Below, one piece after another: positions 34,189-44,760 of a stretch of DNA of 64,000 nucleotides (within the stretch, counting starts at the first letter, position 1; the number at the start of each line of letters is the position of its first letter). The notes beneath the pieces are model-generated. The model searched no databases and was not told the DNA's origin. It saw only the letters and a list, made by a program, of their open reading frames with translations. The stretch lies in NCBI GenBank assembly GCA_000727475.1, contig KL647291.1, positions 444,457 through 508,456 of the forward strand, read 5' to 3'. The DNA comes from Sarcocystis neurona (Eukaryota; Apicomplexa; Conoidasida; Eucoccidiorida; Sarcocystidae). The translations under genes were made by a program, and so were the position numbers.

Positions 34189-36256
34189 CGTCAGCACATC
34201 GGTGCGATACCACTTCTATGCTATACAGTGCACTTTCACGGCATCAGGGGAGTTCTAATATCCTGCACTTTTATAACCTTTCTCTGAGTCGCATTTACAA
34301 TTAATAATGTTTCGTTATGCCGCAGTGTAGACGTCCACTGACAGCATACATAGTTCGCCCAGTTGCACTGCGGCCTGTACTCTTAAAAACAGGATATAAC
34401 TGACACCTCGAGTTTATTAGTAACAAGCGTTGGTGGCATCATTAGTCGTGGTGGCATACAGCCACATATTTCTCCATAGTGACGTCCCGTCCCCTGCGGA
34501 ACGGTGTGCTGCGTTGCAGCCCATAAACTACGGTAGTAGGGCTATAAATTTCACTGCTGCACGCGAGGCAGCTCTTTTTCCGGCCACTGGCTACGGTTTT
34601 CACCGGCTGAATAATACTTGTATTTCTCTGCGAATGTTCCCTTACTAGCGTTGAAGTAGTCAAGCGGTTAGTTCTGCATGCTGTGTAATAATTTTTTTCA
34701 ACAGTGAAAATGCCATTACGTTATTCTGGTGAATTCTTTCCAATCCAGTAATTCCGCATGCTTTGTAATTTTTCTCTGAGCCGGAAGCATCAACCCCAAA
34801 AGGAGTTTTCTTTAGGATTTCGTCTGCTTCCATCCGCTTTTCAGTTACACAGCTCGAGAAGGTGTATGCACAAACGTTCGATTGTGTCCGGCCGCCGTTC
34901 TCGCGTGGACGTGTATCACGAAGGATCTCAATCAAAATAATACCGTTGGTCCGTCCTGGGTAAAATACAGAATAATACTTATACAGGTATACTGTGTCTC
35001 GGGTAAGTCGCATTAGGAGGAAATAATGCCGCGGAGCTTAGAGGCACATTTGGAACTTTTCCGCCTCGTAAACGGCTACGAGGAAACCGAAGAGATGTGA
35101 CCAACGAATTTATTGCGACAAACCCGTTGCCACGTCTAGAGGGTCGATCTACTTACACCACAGCGAGGAGTCTAATTCTGTCAGGCAAGACGGATACGTA
35201 GCCAACAAGCGATAAAAGTTTCTGACATTTGTGCGAATAATTGCATTTATACCCAGTACATAGTGCAGCCCTGCTGAATCAATCTGCGTGGCTACAAAGA
35301 AGGGAAGAAATGCTAGCCAAAGAACGTATCGCACAACTCCTACTAGTGAAAGCTGGTACGAGAGAGTCACTGGAGTGCCTCTGGCGGGCGCTTTGTTTCC
35401 TGCAGCGCTCGGACTTTGATGGTGGTCCTCACTTCCGAGTCACTGCAGTTGCCCCAGCAGGCTGGTGTAGAGGGAAACAGAACAAGCAATGAACATTACC
35501 CAGGCTTTCTGTCCTCGGTCGCAGTCGGGCGTCTTCCTCCGACCAGCTTCTCACCATCGCTTTGCATCGCTCTGTGTCAACTTCTTTTCGTCTTTTACTT
35601 GTTTTCTTCACAGCGTGTTGTTCGTGTCGTCTTTGGGGTTTCGAATGAGTGTCCAGACCTGGCGCTGAAGCCGCTCCCAAGTTTTATTAGTCCTGCTCGT
35701 CCAGCGGTGCAACGGCCCCCTTCCCATAGAGTTTACGTGGGCCACTCGAAATTTTCCACTTTGTCGTTCTCGGCGGTTTCTTCTCTTCGTCTGGTTCATC
35801 GGTCACAACTACTCCGCTCGACGACCAAAATTATCGTGAGCTCCAGTGCTCCGTCAAGAACGTTGCCGCAAGCGCAGCGTGTCAAAATTTTCCGTCGTAG
35901 CGCGTCCTGCAGGACCGAGACTGTGATTCCGTTTTGACCTTCAGCTTGTCACTAAGAAAGATTACTAGCGGTGCACGCCGTCAGTTTGACTAAATAGGAA
36001 GAGTCCCGTGCTGCGCGCCTCGCCCTCGTCCTCCTCTTGGGCGCCTGTGTCCACCCGGTATTTTCTTCAGCAAGTGTTGCTTTTGTCTTGGTTGTATTTC
36101 GCATGCGTAGTACGTGCCATCCAGTGCCTTCCGGTGTACGTACACCGCCACTTTGCGAGCCCTTTCTACGCGATATTCCAGATACATCTCTCCTGACCTC
36201 CCTGGGTTACTTTGGCAAACCGGGCGGTTTTGTGTTCCTTCGTTACTCGCGTTCAA

Positions 36257-37123
36257 ATGTCTGCTGCGCCACCTGCAGCATCTGCTGCATCCCAAGGCGG
36301 AGCAGCACAGGCACAGCAGCAGTTAAGTGGATCACGAAGGCTAGGAGCGCGTTCGACGCTGTCCCATTCGTCTGGTTTCCTCAATCTCGGTGACGTGCGT
36401 TATGTCGCCGCCCCAGAGTTTATGGTTTCTTCTTTGCAGTCAGAAGGAAAGCCACTGCCGCACGTGTCGCTGATCAAGGTTCCTCCTTTTGTTGCCGCGG
36501 CTTGGCGTGCGTCCCAGCCACACGAGCTGCTGGGTGTGCTCTACGGAGAGAATGAGAGGAGGCGGATTCTTTGTCGGTCGGTTAAATCGGCCGCGGGTGC
36601 TTCTTCTTCCGCTGGCGCCCTTTCCGCCAATAGCAGCGACAGCGGGGCTCCCAGCGGCACTGCGACTACGCAGAAGCAGCGGGCCGAAGGCAGAGAGGCT
36701 GCGGGGAAGAGGCCAGAGGGCATGCCCCATGCCCCCGCACCTATTTGTGAGCTGCACTGTGCATCCATCAAAAGGAACAACCCTTTGCTAGTGCTGCGGC
36801 AACAGGCTCTTCCGCGGCAGCAACCGCAGGACGGCGACGAGGAGGAAGGTGACGGTTGCAGCAGCAGCAGCAGTGACAGCAGCAGCAGCGGAGCAACAAC
36901 AGCAGGAGGGGGGGATGAGACAGCAGCAGCAGCCGGGGCAGCCAAGAAACCAGCTGCTGCAGATGTCCTCTGTTCTGTCGAAGAAACGTATAACTTCGTT
37001 CCCCGCTTGGATCAAAAGTATCACAACTTTCTACGCCAGAGACACGAGTGTGTAAACGTTCACAAAACGCGCACGACGATTGAGGAAAAAAGGAGAGAGG
37101 CGGGCCTCGACTCCACTGCAACA
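36257..37123 (+). CDS. GTF2F2: TFIIF beta exon 1
   Basis: 289 codons from ATG 36257 (context CAAAATGTC), ending in phase 0 before GTACGT. The ATG at 36212 in the same frame is 15 codons upstream and less likely. An alternative donor GTGGCC would end the exon at 37127, which pairs in phase with an acceptor at 41475-41476. If unspliced, the frame stops at TAA shortly after, which argues for splicing because the winged helix would otherwise be missing. Confidence 0.78.
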
Positions 37124-40100
37124 GTACGTGGCCTGTACTAAGAAGAAGAAAGACAAAGACGCTGCTCAAATTTCACCGGTCGCATCCACATCTGCGTACG
37201 GGCACATATATATATGTGTATACAAATATATGTACCTGGATACGTGTATCTCTAACGAACTTTCTCGCTCTTTCTTTCTCTCCCCCACTGTATGTCGCTT
37301 CTGCATGGCAGGGGTGCTATACTGCGCAGTTGCAGAGACGCAGATGAGCAGACAGAAATAGCGCTTTTTGTCTGCCATTTACCACGCACGCGGTGTCTAT
37401 CTTTCTCACATCTGTGACTTCCAGCCTATGTGTGTATATATGGGAAGATGCCCCGCGACGAACACTGGCACATCACGTATATGGCAGGGCAGCTGCCGAA
37501 CACTTGGTGTGTCAGAAGGATAACTAGGAAGCAGCCGTCCGCTGATAACCCGGAAAGCGCATCTCCTTGTGTATGTACGTGTGTAAAAGGTGCATATTCG
37601 GCTTGGGAATGCAAAGTGTAAGCCAGTTGTGTACGCTCGTGACTTCCTTTTCGTGGACTGTACGTACAGTCGCTTGTCTGTGTATACTCGTAGGGTCCCT
37701 CGGTCTTGCCTCTGCGTCACTGTCTCATTGCAGCCTGTTCGAGTACGTACTGTCTGTGACGGTTGCGTCTGTCCAGATCTGGTATCGTAGGCTTGTGTGC
37801 ACATATGATATTCAGTGCGATGTGCGGGTTCTTCACGTCAGAAAGACTTTTTCTCGTGACCTGGAATCGTGTCTTTCTTTCCTCCGATCCGTCCGCCGGC
37901 TTTTTTTTTGTGTTCGTACATTGCACAGCGCTCCCGTGTTATTTAGTGCGCGCTTCTCCATATATCCGTAAATGTGTATACATACAGAGACAAGAGAACG
38001 GCCCTGTGAAGAGAGGTGCTTGTCGTGGAAATGTGTATTCGTGTATTTCCTCCCCTCTTTCGCGAGCGGTTTTCTTCGTTGTGTGCATGTATTGATAGGA
38101 CGTGCTGCGGCCTCCCTACGTCTGCGTGCCCATTATCCTTGAAAGCCGTGTGTGTAACATATCTGTAAGTAGACCCGCCGTTGGCCTATCTCTTTGTACG
38201 TGAGATGCTGGAGCTCCACACGTCGGGGGCAACTCTTTTATATCTATACGTGTGTATGAGTATGCACTTGCTTCCTCCACAGATCCGCTTGATACCATCT
38301 GCACAGGTTGAAGTCCCACATATGTGCGTGTGCATGTCTGTGTCCTCTACAGATGCTTATATATATATATATGGGGAAATATAGAAATGTGTCATGTGCG
38401 GATCTTGTCTGAGAGAGAAAGGTGGACGGCGTTCCCACACCATCTGTCTCTGACTCCTCTGTCTCCCTGTGTGTGGGTGTGATGCATGCATGCATCGCGT
38501 GGCGCGGCGAAACGGCCCGGTTGCTGGTGTAACAGCTGTTCCACTTTTACCAGCCGACGAAGGCCGGTGCGTCCTCGCTGGAGGACGACCGAGAACTCGG
38601 CTCGTTAATGAGCTACAATCCTCGTAGCGCCGCTGTTGCAGCAGAAAAGGCGAAATCTCTTAAACGTAAGGTGGTCCGCAGATAATTCTAGGAAGGTACA
38701 CATTTCGTTCTATTCTACTAGTAGACATCTATACAAACAATGTGGTAGACGAACGCGCCGACATATGTGTATATATATATATTATTGTCTGTGTGTGTAC
38801 GGTCGGATATATGGATGTATGCGGGAGTCGGAGGATTCGTTTGCAAGCATACATACGGATGGGCTGCAGCAGGGGCGCAGCCATACGAACGTGCCTGCGC
38901 GTGAACAAAAAATTTTGTCTAGGAAGTTCTTTCGCTGCTGTCAGACAGTCTGCACACGCGTGGCTCCTCGTAGGAAGGCAGCGGCAGGCGGTGCTGTACG
39001 GCGAGTGGAGAACTTGGATCTCTGCGCGACTCTGCCACAATTTTTCGAGATCGCAGATGCATGTTGCTGGGTGAAAAGCGTGACGTTCTGGGAAGGGGAC
39101 GTAGAAAAGGTTTGCGGAGATGCTGCGTAGATGAAGAAACAGCAGCAACAAGAAGAAACGTGTGCATCGTGGTGCTGTACGTTGTGGACGCCGTCCTCGT
39201 TTGCAGTGTCTTTGCTGGACTTCGTCACCGGCTGGCATTTCCGTTTGTGTGTAGATAAATGCAGATATTTTTGTACGTGGACAAACGTATATATATAGGT
39301 GTGTGTGGAGGCACACGAGTTTGCATATACGTTTGCGAACACTTGCACGTGTATGGATGGCTGAGGATGGCCAGGTAGCGAGCCCTGTCCTTCGCTACTC
39401 CGTCTGCACGAGCGACGAGCGCACCATTTTCAGCAGCGTTCGAACTGCTGGAAAGGGGAGAGGCCAACGGCAGTGTTGACGGGCGCCACAGAGTAGAACT
39501 AGTCAACTGCAGCAGCAGGGTCGACCGACAGCGACTATAGCGGCCAAGCAGCAAGGGATCGGAGCAAAAGCAGCTTTTACGGCCGCCGCAAGGTCCGCAG
39601 CAAGAAGAAGACAAGAAGTAGCGTAAATTGCCCTCCGCTTGGAGCAGCAGGAGTTGGACCCGCAGCAGCAGCAGCTAGAACACTGCCCGTCCGGCAGCCG
39701 GACTCGTACGAGCAGATACGTAAAGACTTAGCGGCGGCGTTTGGTGATTCTTCCGTGATTTTTCCGTCCCGAACAACCACTTGTTCGTATTTTTTGCTTC
39801 ATTAAATAACAAACACATTTTATGAATTGGCGAGTGCGCACCCCCACGACTACTTCCCCTACACGACTAAATGATTTGCTACCAAATTCTGCTGTACGCA
39901 CCTAACTTTGTGTGTATGCGTGTCGTACTACCTGTGCATACATATATATATATACATGCACACGCAGCAATGTATGTGTACGGCTTCCTTCTGTTCACGT
40001 GCTTATAGTTGAGACACTCTTCCTCTCTTCGTTTTTAGATGTGTAAAACCTTTTTGGTTGATAGAAAGCTGGCGTTTCCTGTGGAGAGAGAGATAACGGT

Positions 40101-42880
40101 TTGCATGCGGCAAACGCAAAGCCCGTCCTCCTCCTCTGCGTGTGTCTGAAGATCGGTGCAGGGGAGATCTTCAGGACACCTCTGCCTCTGCGTCTGTAGG
40201 CGTGTATATGTACGTGCCTGCGTGTGGGGTGCCACCCGTGTTGCATTACTGGTTACGACTTCCCAGTAGATAAAAAAACTCTTTACATGGTGCATCTGTT
40301 GAAAAAGGGCGTCCCTTCGGGAGCAGAGGAGAGCCGCATATAGGGTGAGGTTCTGTTTGTGTTTTTTTGTGTATACGTCGTATCTTCTTCCATTCTTCTC
40401 TGCCCCTTATTTCCACGGGCGTACCTCTCTGCAAGTGAAAACCAACGTGGAGGTGCCACCAAGAAGAGAGCTGGTGGAGAACATCGTGTTGGCGTGTCTC
40501 TTCATGTGGAGGAGGAGGAGTAGTAGAAGTCCGTGTTTACAAATATATGTATGCGTGGATATTTCGAACAAAGAATGTTGCCTGGAGCGGAGGAGCTTCG
40601 TTGGCAGAACAGCACGTGCAATTTATTGGCCACCGCGGGGCAGATAGTTACGTCTTCCCGGAGTGATTTGTTTGCTGCTGAAGAAGTCTTGCTTTTGACG
40701 CGGTACGGATCCTCTTTGTACCTGGACGAATACCGCCCTGTCTTCCGTTGATCTCAGCAGCCCGTGCACCTCGTACACAAGCGCCTATATACAGATAGTA
40801 TAACTCCATGCGTATAGTCTTGATATATACATGTATATATATATATATTTATGTCTGGGTGTATATGTATAGTCTATCCCCATGCGTGTAGTCTTGTTTT
40901 ATATATATATATACATCTGCATGTATATATAGGATATCCCCACGTATATAGTTTATAGATATGTAACTATATCTATATATACACACATGTATATGTATAT
41001 ATGTATATGTGTGGAAAATGGGCAGGTGTGGGCAAAGGGGTCTGCGGGTGTGCGTTTTGGGAGGGTGCCATACACTTTCCTTTTCCAGCGAAGAAAGGAT
41101 CGTAGAAGCTGTCGACTTGACACGTGCGGGTCGCACACAGAGAAAGAAACACGTCGGCTTGTCGAATGTTAGAACACTCCGTCCGGAAGTCCTCCTTTCT
41201 CATTTGTCGAGGTAGAACTGCAACTTCTCCGTTCGACGTCTGCATAGGCGATACCCAACTGAATATACCTGTGTGTTTGATTTACGCGCACAGCCGCGCA
41301 TTTACAGGTGTAATACGTGTATATATATATATATATATATATGACATACGTGTGCGTTTACGCGTGTGCTTGTGTGTGCTTGTACGCAAGCATTGAAGGG
41401 AGAAGGAACAACCACGTATATGTATACGCGAATGTAAGGGTGTTCGTGTGCGTATTTCTTCTTGCGCTGTTATCAGCGAAGAAGCCGCTGGTTACCATGG
41501 ACGAGGACTCTCTAAAAGTGCAGCTGTTCCAGGCATTTGAAACTGCAGGGGCATCAGGGCTGCAGCTCAAGCAACTCGCGCAGTATACCCAGCAGCCGCT
41601 GACTTTCTTACGAGCTGTCGTTGAAGAGATTGCTGAGCCCCGAAAGTGAGACTTTCTTTGTCTCTTGGAAGACACGTGTGTTTTCGTTTTTGCCGTCCAC
41701 TGTCTCTCCATGTGTGTATACGCGGAGGTGAGTACACAGAGAGCTTCTTGCGTATACGAATTTATATGAGTCTTTGCTGTTTGTACAGAAGTACCGCTCC
41801 CGTACGCTGGTGTGTGTGTGGTCCCGGTGCCGTCCTGCATACCTGTTCCTTCGGGGGGGTGGACAGCTTCTGTTGTGGCCCTACGTAGGGACGTACTTCT
41901 ACGCAGCAAAAATGGAGATATATATACGTCCCCTCTATGTGAGTGTGTGTATACACTTGTCCAGAGGGCTTTGAACAAGTCTTCACAAACGAACACTTCA
42001 CACAACGCGTCACGTGCAGCAAATGCACGTCTGTGTTTTCCTCATTTTGACCGGTACTCTATATGTGTAAATCCAATCACGAGTAGAATAAACACATAGA
42101 GAATACACAAGCTGTGTATACACGGGAGCGTGTATAAAGGAGCACGTGGGAAGTGGACACACTTCATGTTCCCTGGCGAAGTGGATACGGATGTTTTGTC
42201 TCTACAAAAAAGTCTACACTTGTGTGTGCAGACCTAAATAAAGACATGATGTGTGTGTGCGTGTCTATGTACATATATGTGGACACGAATACACACGTAC
42301 GTCTGTGAAGATGTCTACGCACGCACACCGGCACGCACACGCGTATCTGCGTATACGTATGTACGCACAGCTCCCTGTCTACACGGCGCGACGTTGTTGT
42401 ATGCGTACACGTCTGTATATATTTGTGAATGTATGGCGAGTCGCCGGGCTGACCCAGCAGCACGTGTCTTCCTTTCGAAAAATTTCCAGAGAAGTTGTTA
42501 CCCAGTCGCTGACGTAGCGACTGCAGCATGAGCTGCTGGCAGAATTTACTGAAGGAAGGACATGCTCTTTTTTTTCTCTTGCGTAGAGGAGGTTCACATC
42601 TGCGTGAGGAAGGGCCGGCTGCACGTGCGAAGACGATCTCGAGATACGCGCACACACACATACACACACAAACGCAGCCGCCTGCAAAATGCTATTCACC
42701 ATTCTTGCTCGTGTCTCTCTCTACGTGTGGACGGACACACACATATGCATCCATTTGTACGTGCACCAATATATACATATATTCACGTACGTCGCTATTT
42801 AGACATTCGTTGTATGCGCATATACATACGTGTGTATGAACATATAATAAATAGACTTACGTTTTTGCAGACTTACGTGT

Positions 42881-42916
<36 letters not shown>

Positions 42917-43313
42917 GGTGNNNNNNNNNNNNNNNNNNNNNNNNNNNNNNNNNNNNNNNNNNNNNNNNNNNNNNNNNNNNNNNNNNNNNNNNNNNNNNNN
43001 NNNNNNNNNNNNNNNNNNNNNNNNNNNNNNNNNNNNNNNNNNNNNNNNNNNNNNNNNNNNNNNNNNNNNNNNNNNNNNNNNNNNNNNNNNNNNNNNNNNN
43101 NNNNNNNNNNNNNNNNNNNNNNNNNNNNNNNNNNNNNNNNNNNNNNNNNNNNNNNNNNNNNNNNNNNNNNNNNNNNNNNNNNNNNNNNNNNNNNNNNNNN
43201 NNNNNNNNNNNNNNNNNNNNNNNNNNNNNNNNNNNNNNNNNNNNNNNNNNNNNNNNNNNNNNNNNNNNNNNNNNNNNNNNNNNNNNNNNNNNNNNNNNNN
43301 NNNNNNNNNNNNN

Positions 43314-43350
<37 letters not shown>

Positions 43351-44683
43351 GAGTGAACCACGACAAATGGAGGACCGTCATCCCCGGGAGACAAGAGGAA
43401 TGTGTGTGTGTCTGTGTGCGTGTGTTTTTACACGAGGAGGACATGACTCATGCAAACGTCGTCCGTACGTGTGTGTTCCCTGCCTCTGTAACCGGCCTCC
43501 GGCTGCGCGCGGCTGGAAGTGTTTGTCTGCAACTCATGCGCGAGTCAAGCATTACTTACATGTGTATGTTTCCCCGGTCCACACATCGGCATCGCGTGGA
43601 TGAATGGAGGGCAGCTACGCCTTCTTCCTCCTGTTGCGCCAACAGCGTCGTTGTCCAAGTGTCAGCCCAGTGCTCTGTGTCTGTCTTTGCCTTCGCGTCC
43701 CGTCCCTTCTCGTGGCGTCGTCGAAAGCTCTGCGTTTTTTCTTCTTTGTCCAGAATAAGGAAAAGTGGACGGGCCGCCTGTCCTCGTCCCTGCGACTCTC
43801 AGCGTCCCCCTCCTTTCAACAAAAACTTCGGGTCGCGTGGCTCTGTTTCGCTGACATTTCTTTGTCATCGTCTTTGTCGCCGTCCTGCCGGTCTGCGTGT
43901 CCTCCCGTGCCTGTGAATGGGAGATCTGTTCTCTTGCGTTGCCTGTTCCTGCCCTTCTCCGAAGAGAACCCGCTGCTATGCGGCTTGGTGACACCTGCTT
44001 TCCCTTCCTTTGAGCTTGAGGCACTGGCGCTAGACTCCGCGTGTCAGTCGAACGCGGGGAGGTGTACTGTTGTCTCTCTCCCCGTCTGAGAGGCAGAAGG
44101 CGCTCGTGCGATGCTGCTGTTTTAATTTCTTCGTGAGAGAAGCCGACTTCTGCTGCTTCGTCGCTTCTGCAGGTTGCGTCTCACTTGCCAGTCTCCCCTC
44201 GTTGCGACTCGCCAGTGGAATAACAGGGTGTGTGCTGCATTGCTTCCGTTTCTCGCAGTCCCTTGCTCCTGTTGGGCACAGCCCTCTGACGACTTTTTTT
44301 GACCACCGTCTGATTCTCCGAATATAAGCCGGAGCACGGTTGCACCACGCTTCCTTCCCTCGCGTTGTTAAGCGTCCCTCCCTTCCAGCGCGAAACGGGT
44401 TGTGTTTTCTTATTTTCTCGCGCCTTCGCTCGCAGTGAGTTTGTGAGCCGCGCAGCACGAGTGCTTCTTTTCATTTTTTCCTCCGAATATAAGGCGGCTG
44501 CGCCTGTGTGTCTCGTTCCGTGTATACGCCACCTTCGCTTCGAGTGTGGAAGTCACGCGACGTGGAATGGTTCTTTTTCCCACATTTCCTCCGCCGACTG
44601 CTGCGCAATGATACGGCTTTGCAGGCGGGCCAGCGACCGCAAAACAGTTTACTTTTTAAAGGACCAGTATAATCCCTACGCCT
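36257..44683 (+). CDS. GTF2F2: General transcription factor IIF beta subunit (RAP30), split gene
   Basis: TFIIF beta is the small subunit of TFIIF, which binds RNA polymerase II and helps load it at promoters in the nucleus. Three pieces are recognised. Exon 1 (36257-37123) holds the N-terminal signature VSLIKVPPFVAAAW, matching the family's VWLVKVPKYL..QW, then a Ser/Ala/Gly-rich insert, then a segment with FVPRLDQKYHNFLRQR and EEKRREAG matching the conserved linker. Exon 2 (about 41482-41645) encodes the winged helix: VQLFQAFE, then LKQLAQYTQQPLTFLRAVVEEI, against human VLDMLFSAFE and LKDLVDITKQPVVYLKEILKEI. Exon 3 (44625-44683) continues RKTVYFLKDQYNPY, like human KNTWELKPEYRHY. Phases agree if exon 1 ends at GTACGT, exon 2 at GTGAGA and exon 3 at GTGAGT; a short terminal exon would then lie downstream, otherwise the frame runs to TGA at 44758. 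Human RAP30 is 249 residues; the excess here is low-complexity insert. The partner RAP74 is not in this window. Confidence 0.78.
39370..39805 (+). other. Coding-like island inside TFIIF beta intron 1
   Basis: Two overlapping + frames look protein-like. The first, about 39376-39537, contains FSAAFELLERGEANGSVDGR and ends at TAG. The second is open from about 39505 and runs 95-100 codons to TAA at 39803, with FYGRRKVRSKKKTRSS, an Ala run, then PDSYEQIRKDLAAAFGDSS. AT-rich sequence resembling a 3' untranslated region follows the TAA. The minus strand is also open (M at 39780, 67 codons), so orientation is not certain. It could be the end of a nested gene, an alternative exon, or chance openness in GC-rich DNA. 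No family recognised. Confidence 0.3.
40806..40955. repeat. Minisatellite, about three units of ~65 bp
   Basis: Units share CC(C)CATGCGTRTAGTCTTG followed by a TA-rich spacer, at about 40807 and 40878, with a weaker third copy at about 40938. It lies in TFIIF beta intron 1. Confidence 0.55.
41321..41342. repeat. (AT)11 microsatellite
   Basis: A 22-base pure AT run about 140 bases upstream of the winged-helix exon, within intron 1. Confidence 0.9.
41482..41645 (+). CDS. GTF2F2: TFIIF beta exon 2, winged-helix domain
   Basis: The exon encodes MDEDSLKVQLFQAFE and then the recognition-helix region TQQPLTFLRAVVEEIAE. Acceptor CGAAG gives a start at 41482 in phase 0 with exon 1; the alternative acceptor ATCAG gives 41477. 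It ends in phase 2 before GTGAGA. Confidence 0.78.
42888..43347. repeat. AT microsatellite interrupted by a 393-base assembly gap
   Basis: AT dinucleotide runs lie immediately left (about 42888-42914) and right (43317-43346) of the N-run at 42921-43313. The gap was probably caused by the repeat itself, so its real size may differ from 393. Confidence 0.85.
44316..44493. repeat. Direct repeat of CTCCGAATATAAG, 165 bp apart
   Basis: The 13-mer CTCCGAATATAAG occurs at 44316-44328 and 44481-44493, each followed by a GC-rich stretch starting SCGG. The surrounding sequence is only loosely similar. It is upstream of TFIIF beta exon 3. A regulatory role is conceivable but unproven. Confidence 0.5.
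44625..44683 (+). CDS. GTF2F2: TFIIF beta exon 3 (C-terminal)
   Basis: After acceptor TTTGCAG the first G completes a Lys codon begun by exon 2, and the frame reads RASDRKTVYFLKDQYNPYA, aligning with the strand-rich end of the RAP30 winged helix. A consensus-like donor GTGAGT follows at 44684. If this donor is not used, translation ends at TGA 44758-44760 after a further 26 residues. Confidence 0.65.
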
Positions 44684-44760
44684 GTGAGTCCCCTACCATC
44701 GTCAGAACACATACGTATACACGTATATTTGGGTGCGCACAAGTATTTCGTAGTATGTGA

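Larger units (their letters stand above)
27966..36256. other. Long stretch without a recognised gene
   Basis: No family is recognised on either strand. Microsatellites occur near 28673-28692 and 29185-29205. A CTG-rich patch at 31860-32090 carries an ATG (31860) whose 39-codon frame is strongly hydrophobic, and an overlapping frame with ordinary composition running to 32093. The minus frame at 34660-35013 and the plus frame at 35416-35937 are open but unremarkable. The last few hundred bases presumably hold the promoter and 5' untranslated region of the TFIIF beta gene. Confidence 0.5.
37124..41481 (+). other. TFIIF beta intron 1 (about 4.36 kb)
   Basis: The intron is bounded by GTACGT and either TATCAG or CGAAG. 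It contains TA/TG microsatellites, a ~65-bp minisatellite at 40806-40955, an (AT)11 run at 41321-41342, and a GC-richer open island at 39370-39805 listed separately. The intron is inferred from the protein homology on both sides; no transcript is available. Confidence 0.6.
41646..44624 (+). other. TFIIF beta intron 2 with assembly gap (about 2.98 kb)
   Basis: Bounded by GTGAGA and TTTGCAG. It contains TG/TA microsatellites, 393 unknown bases at 42921-43313 flanked by AT runs on both sides, and a pyrimidine-rich right half (43600-44600). The true length is unknown because of the gap. Confidence 0.6.
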
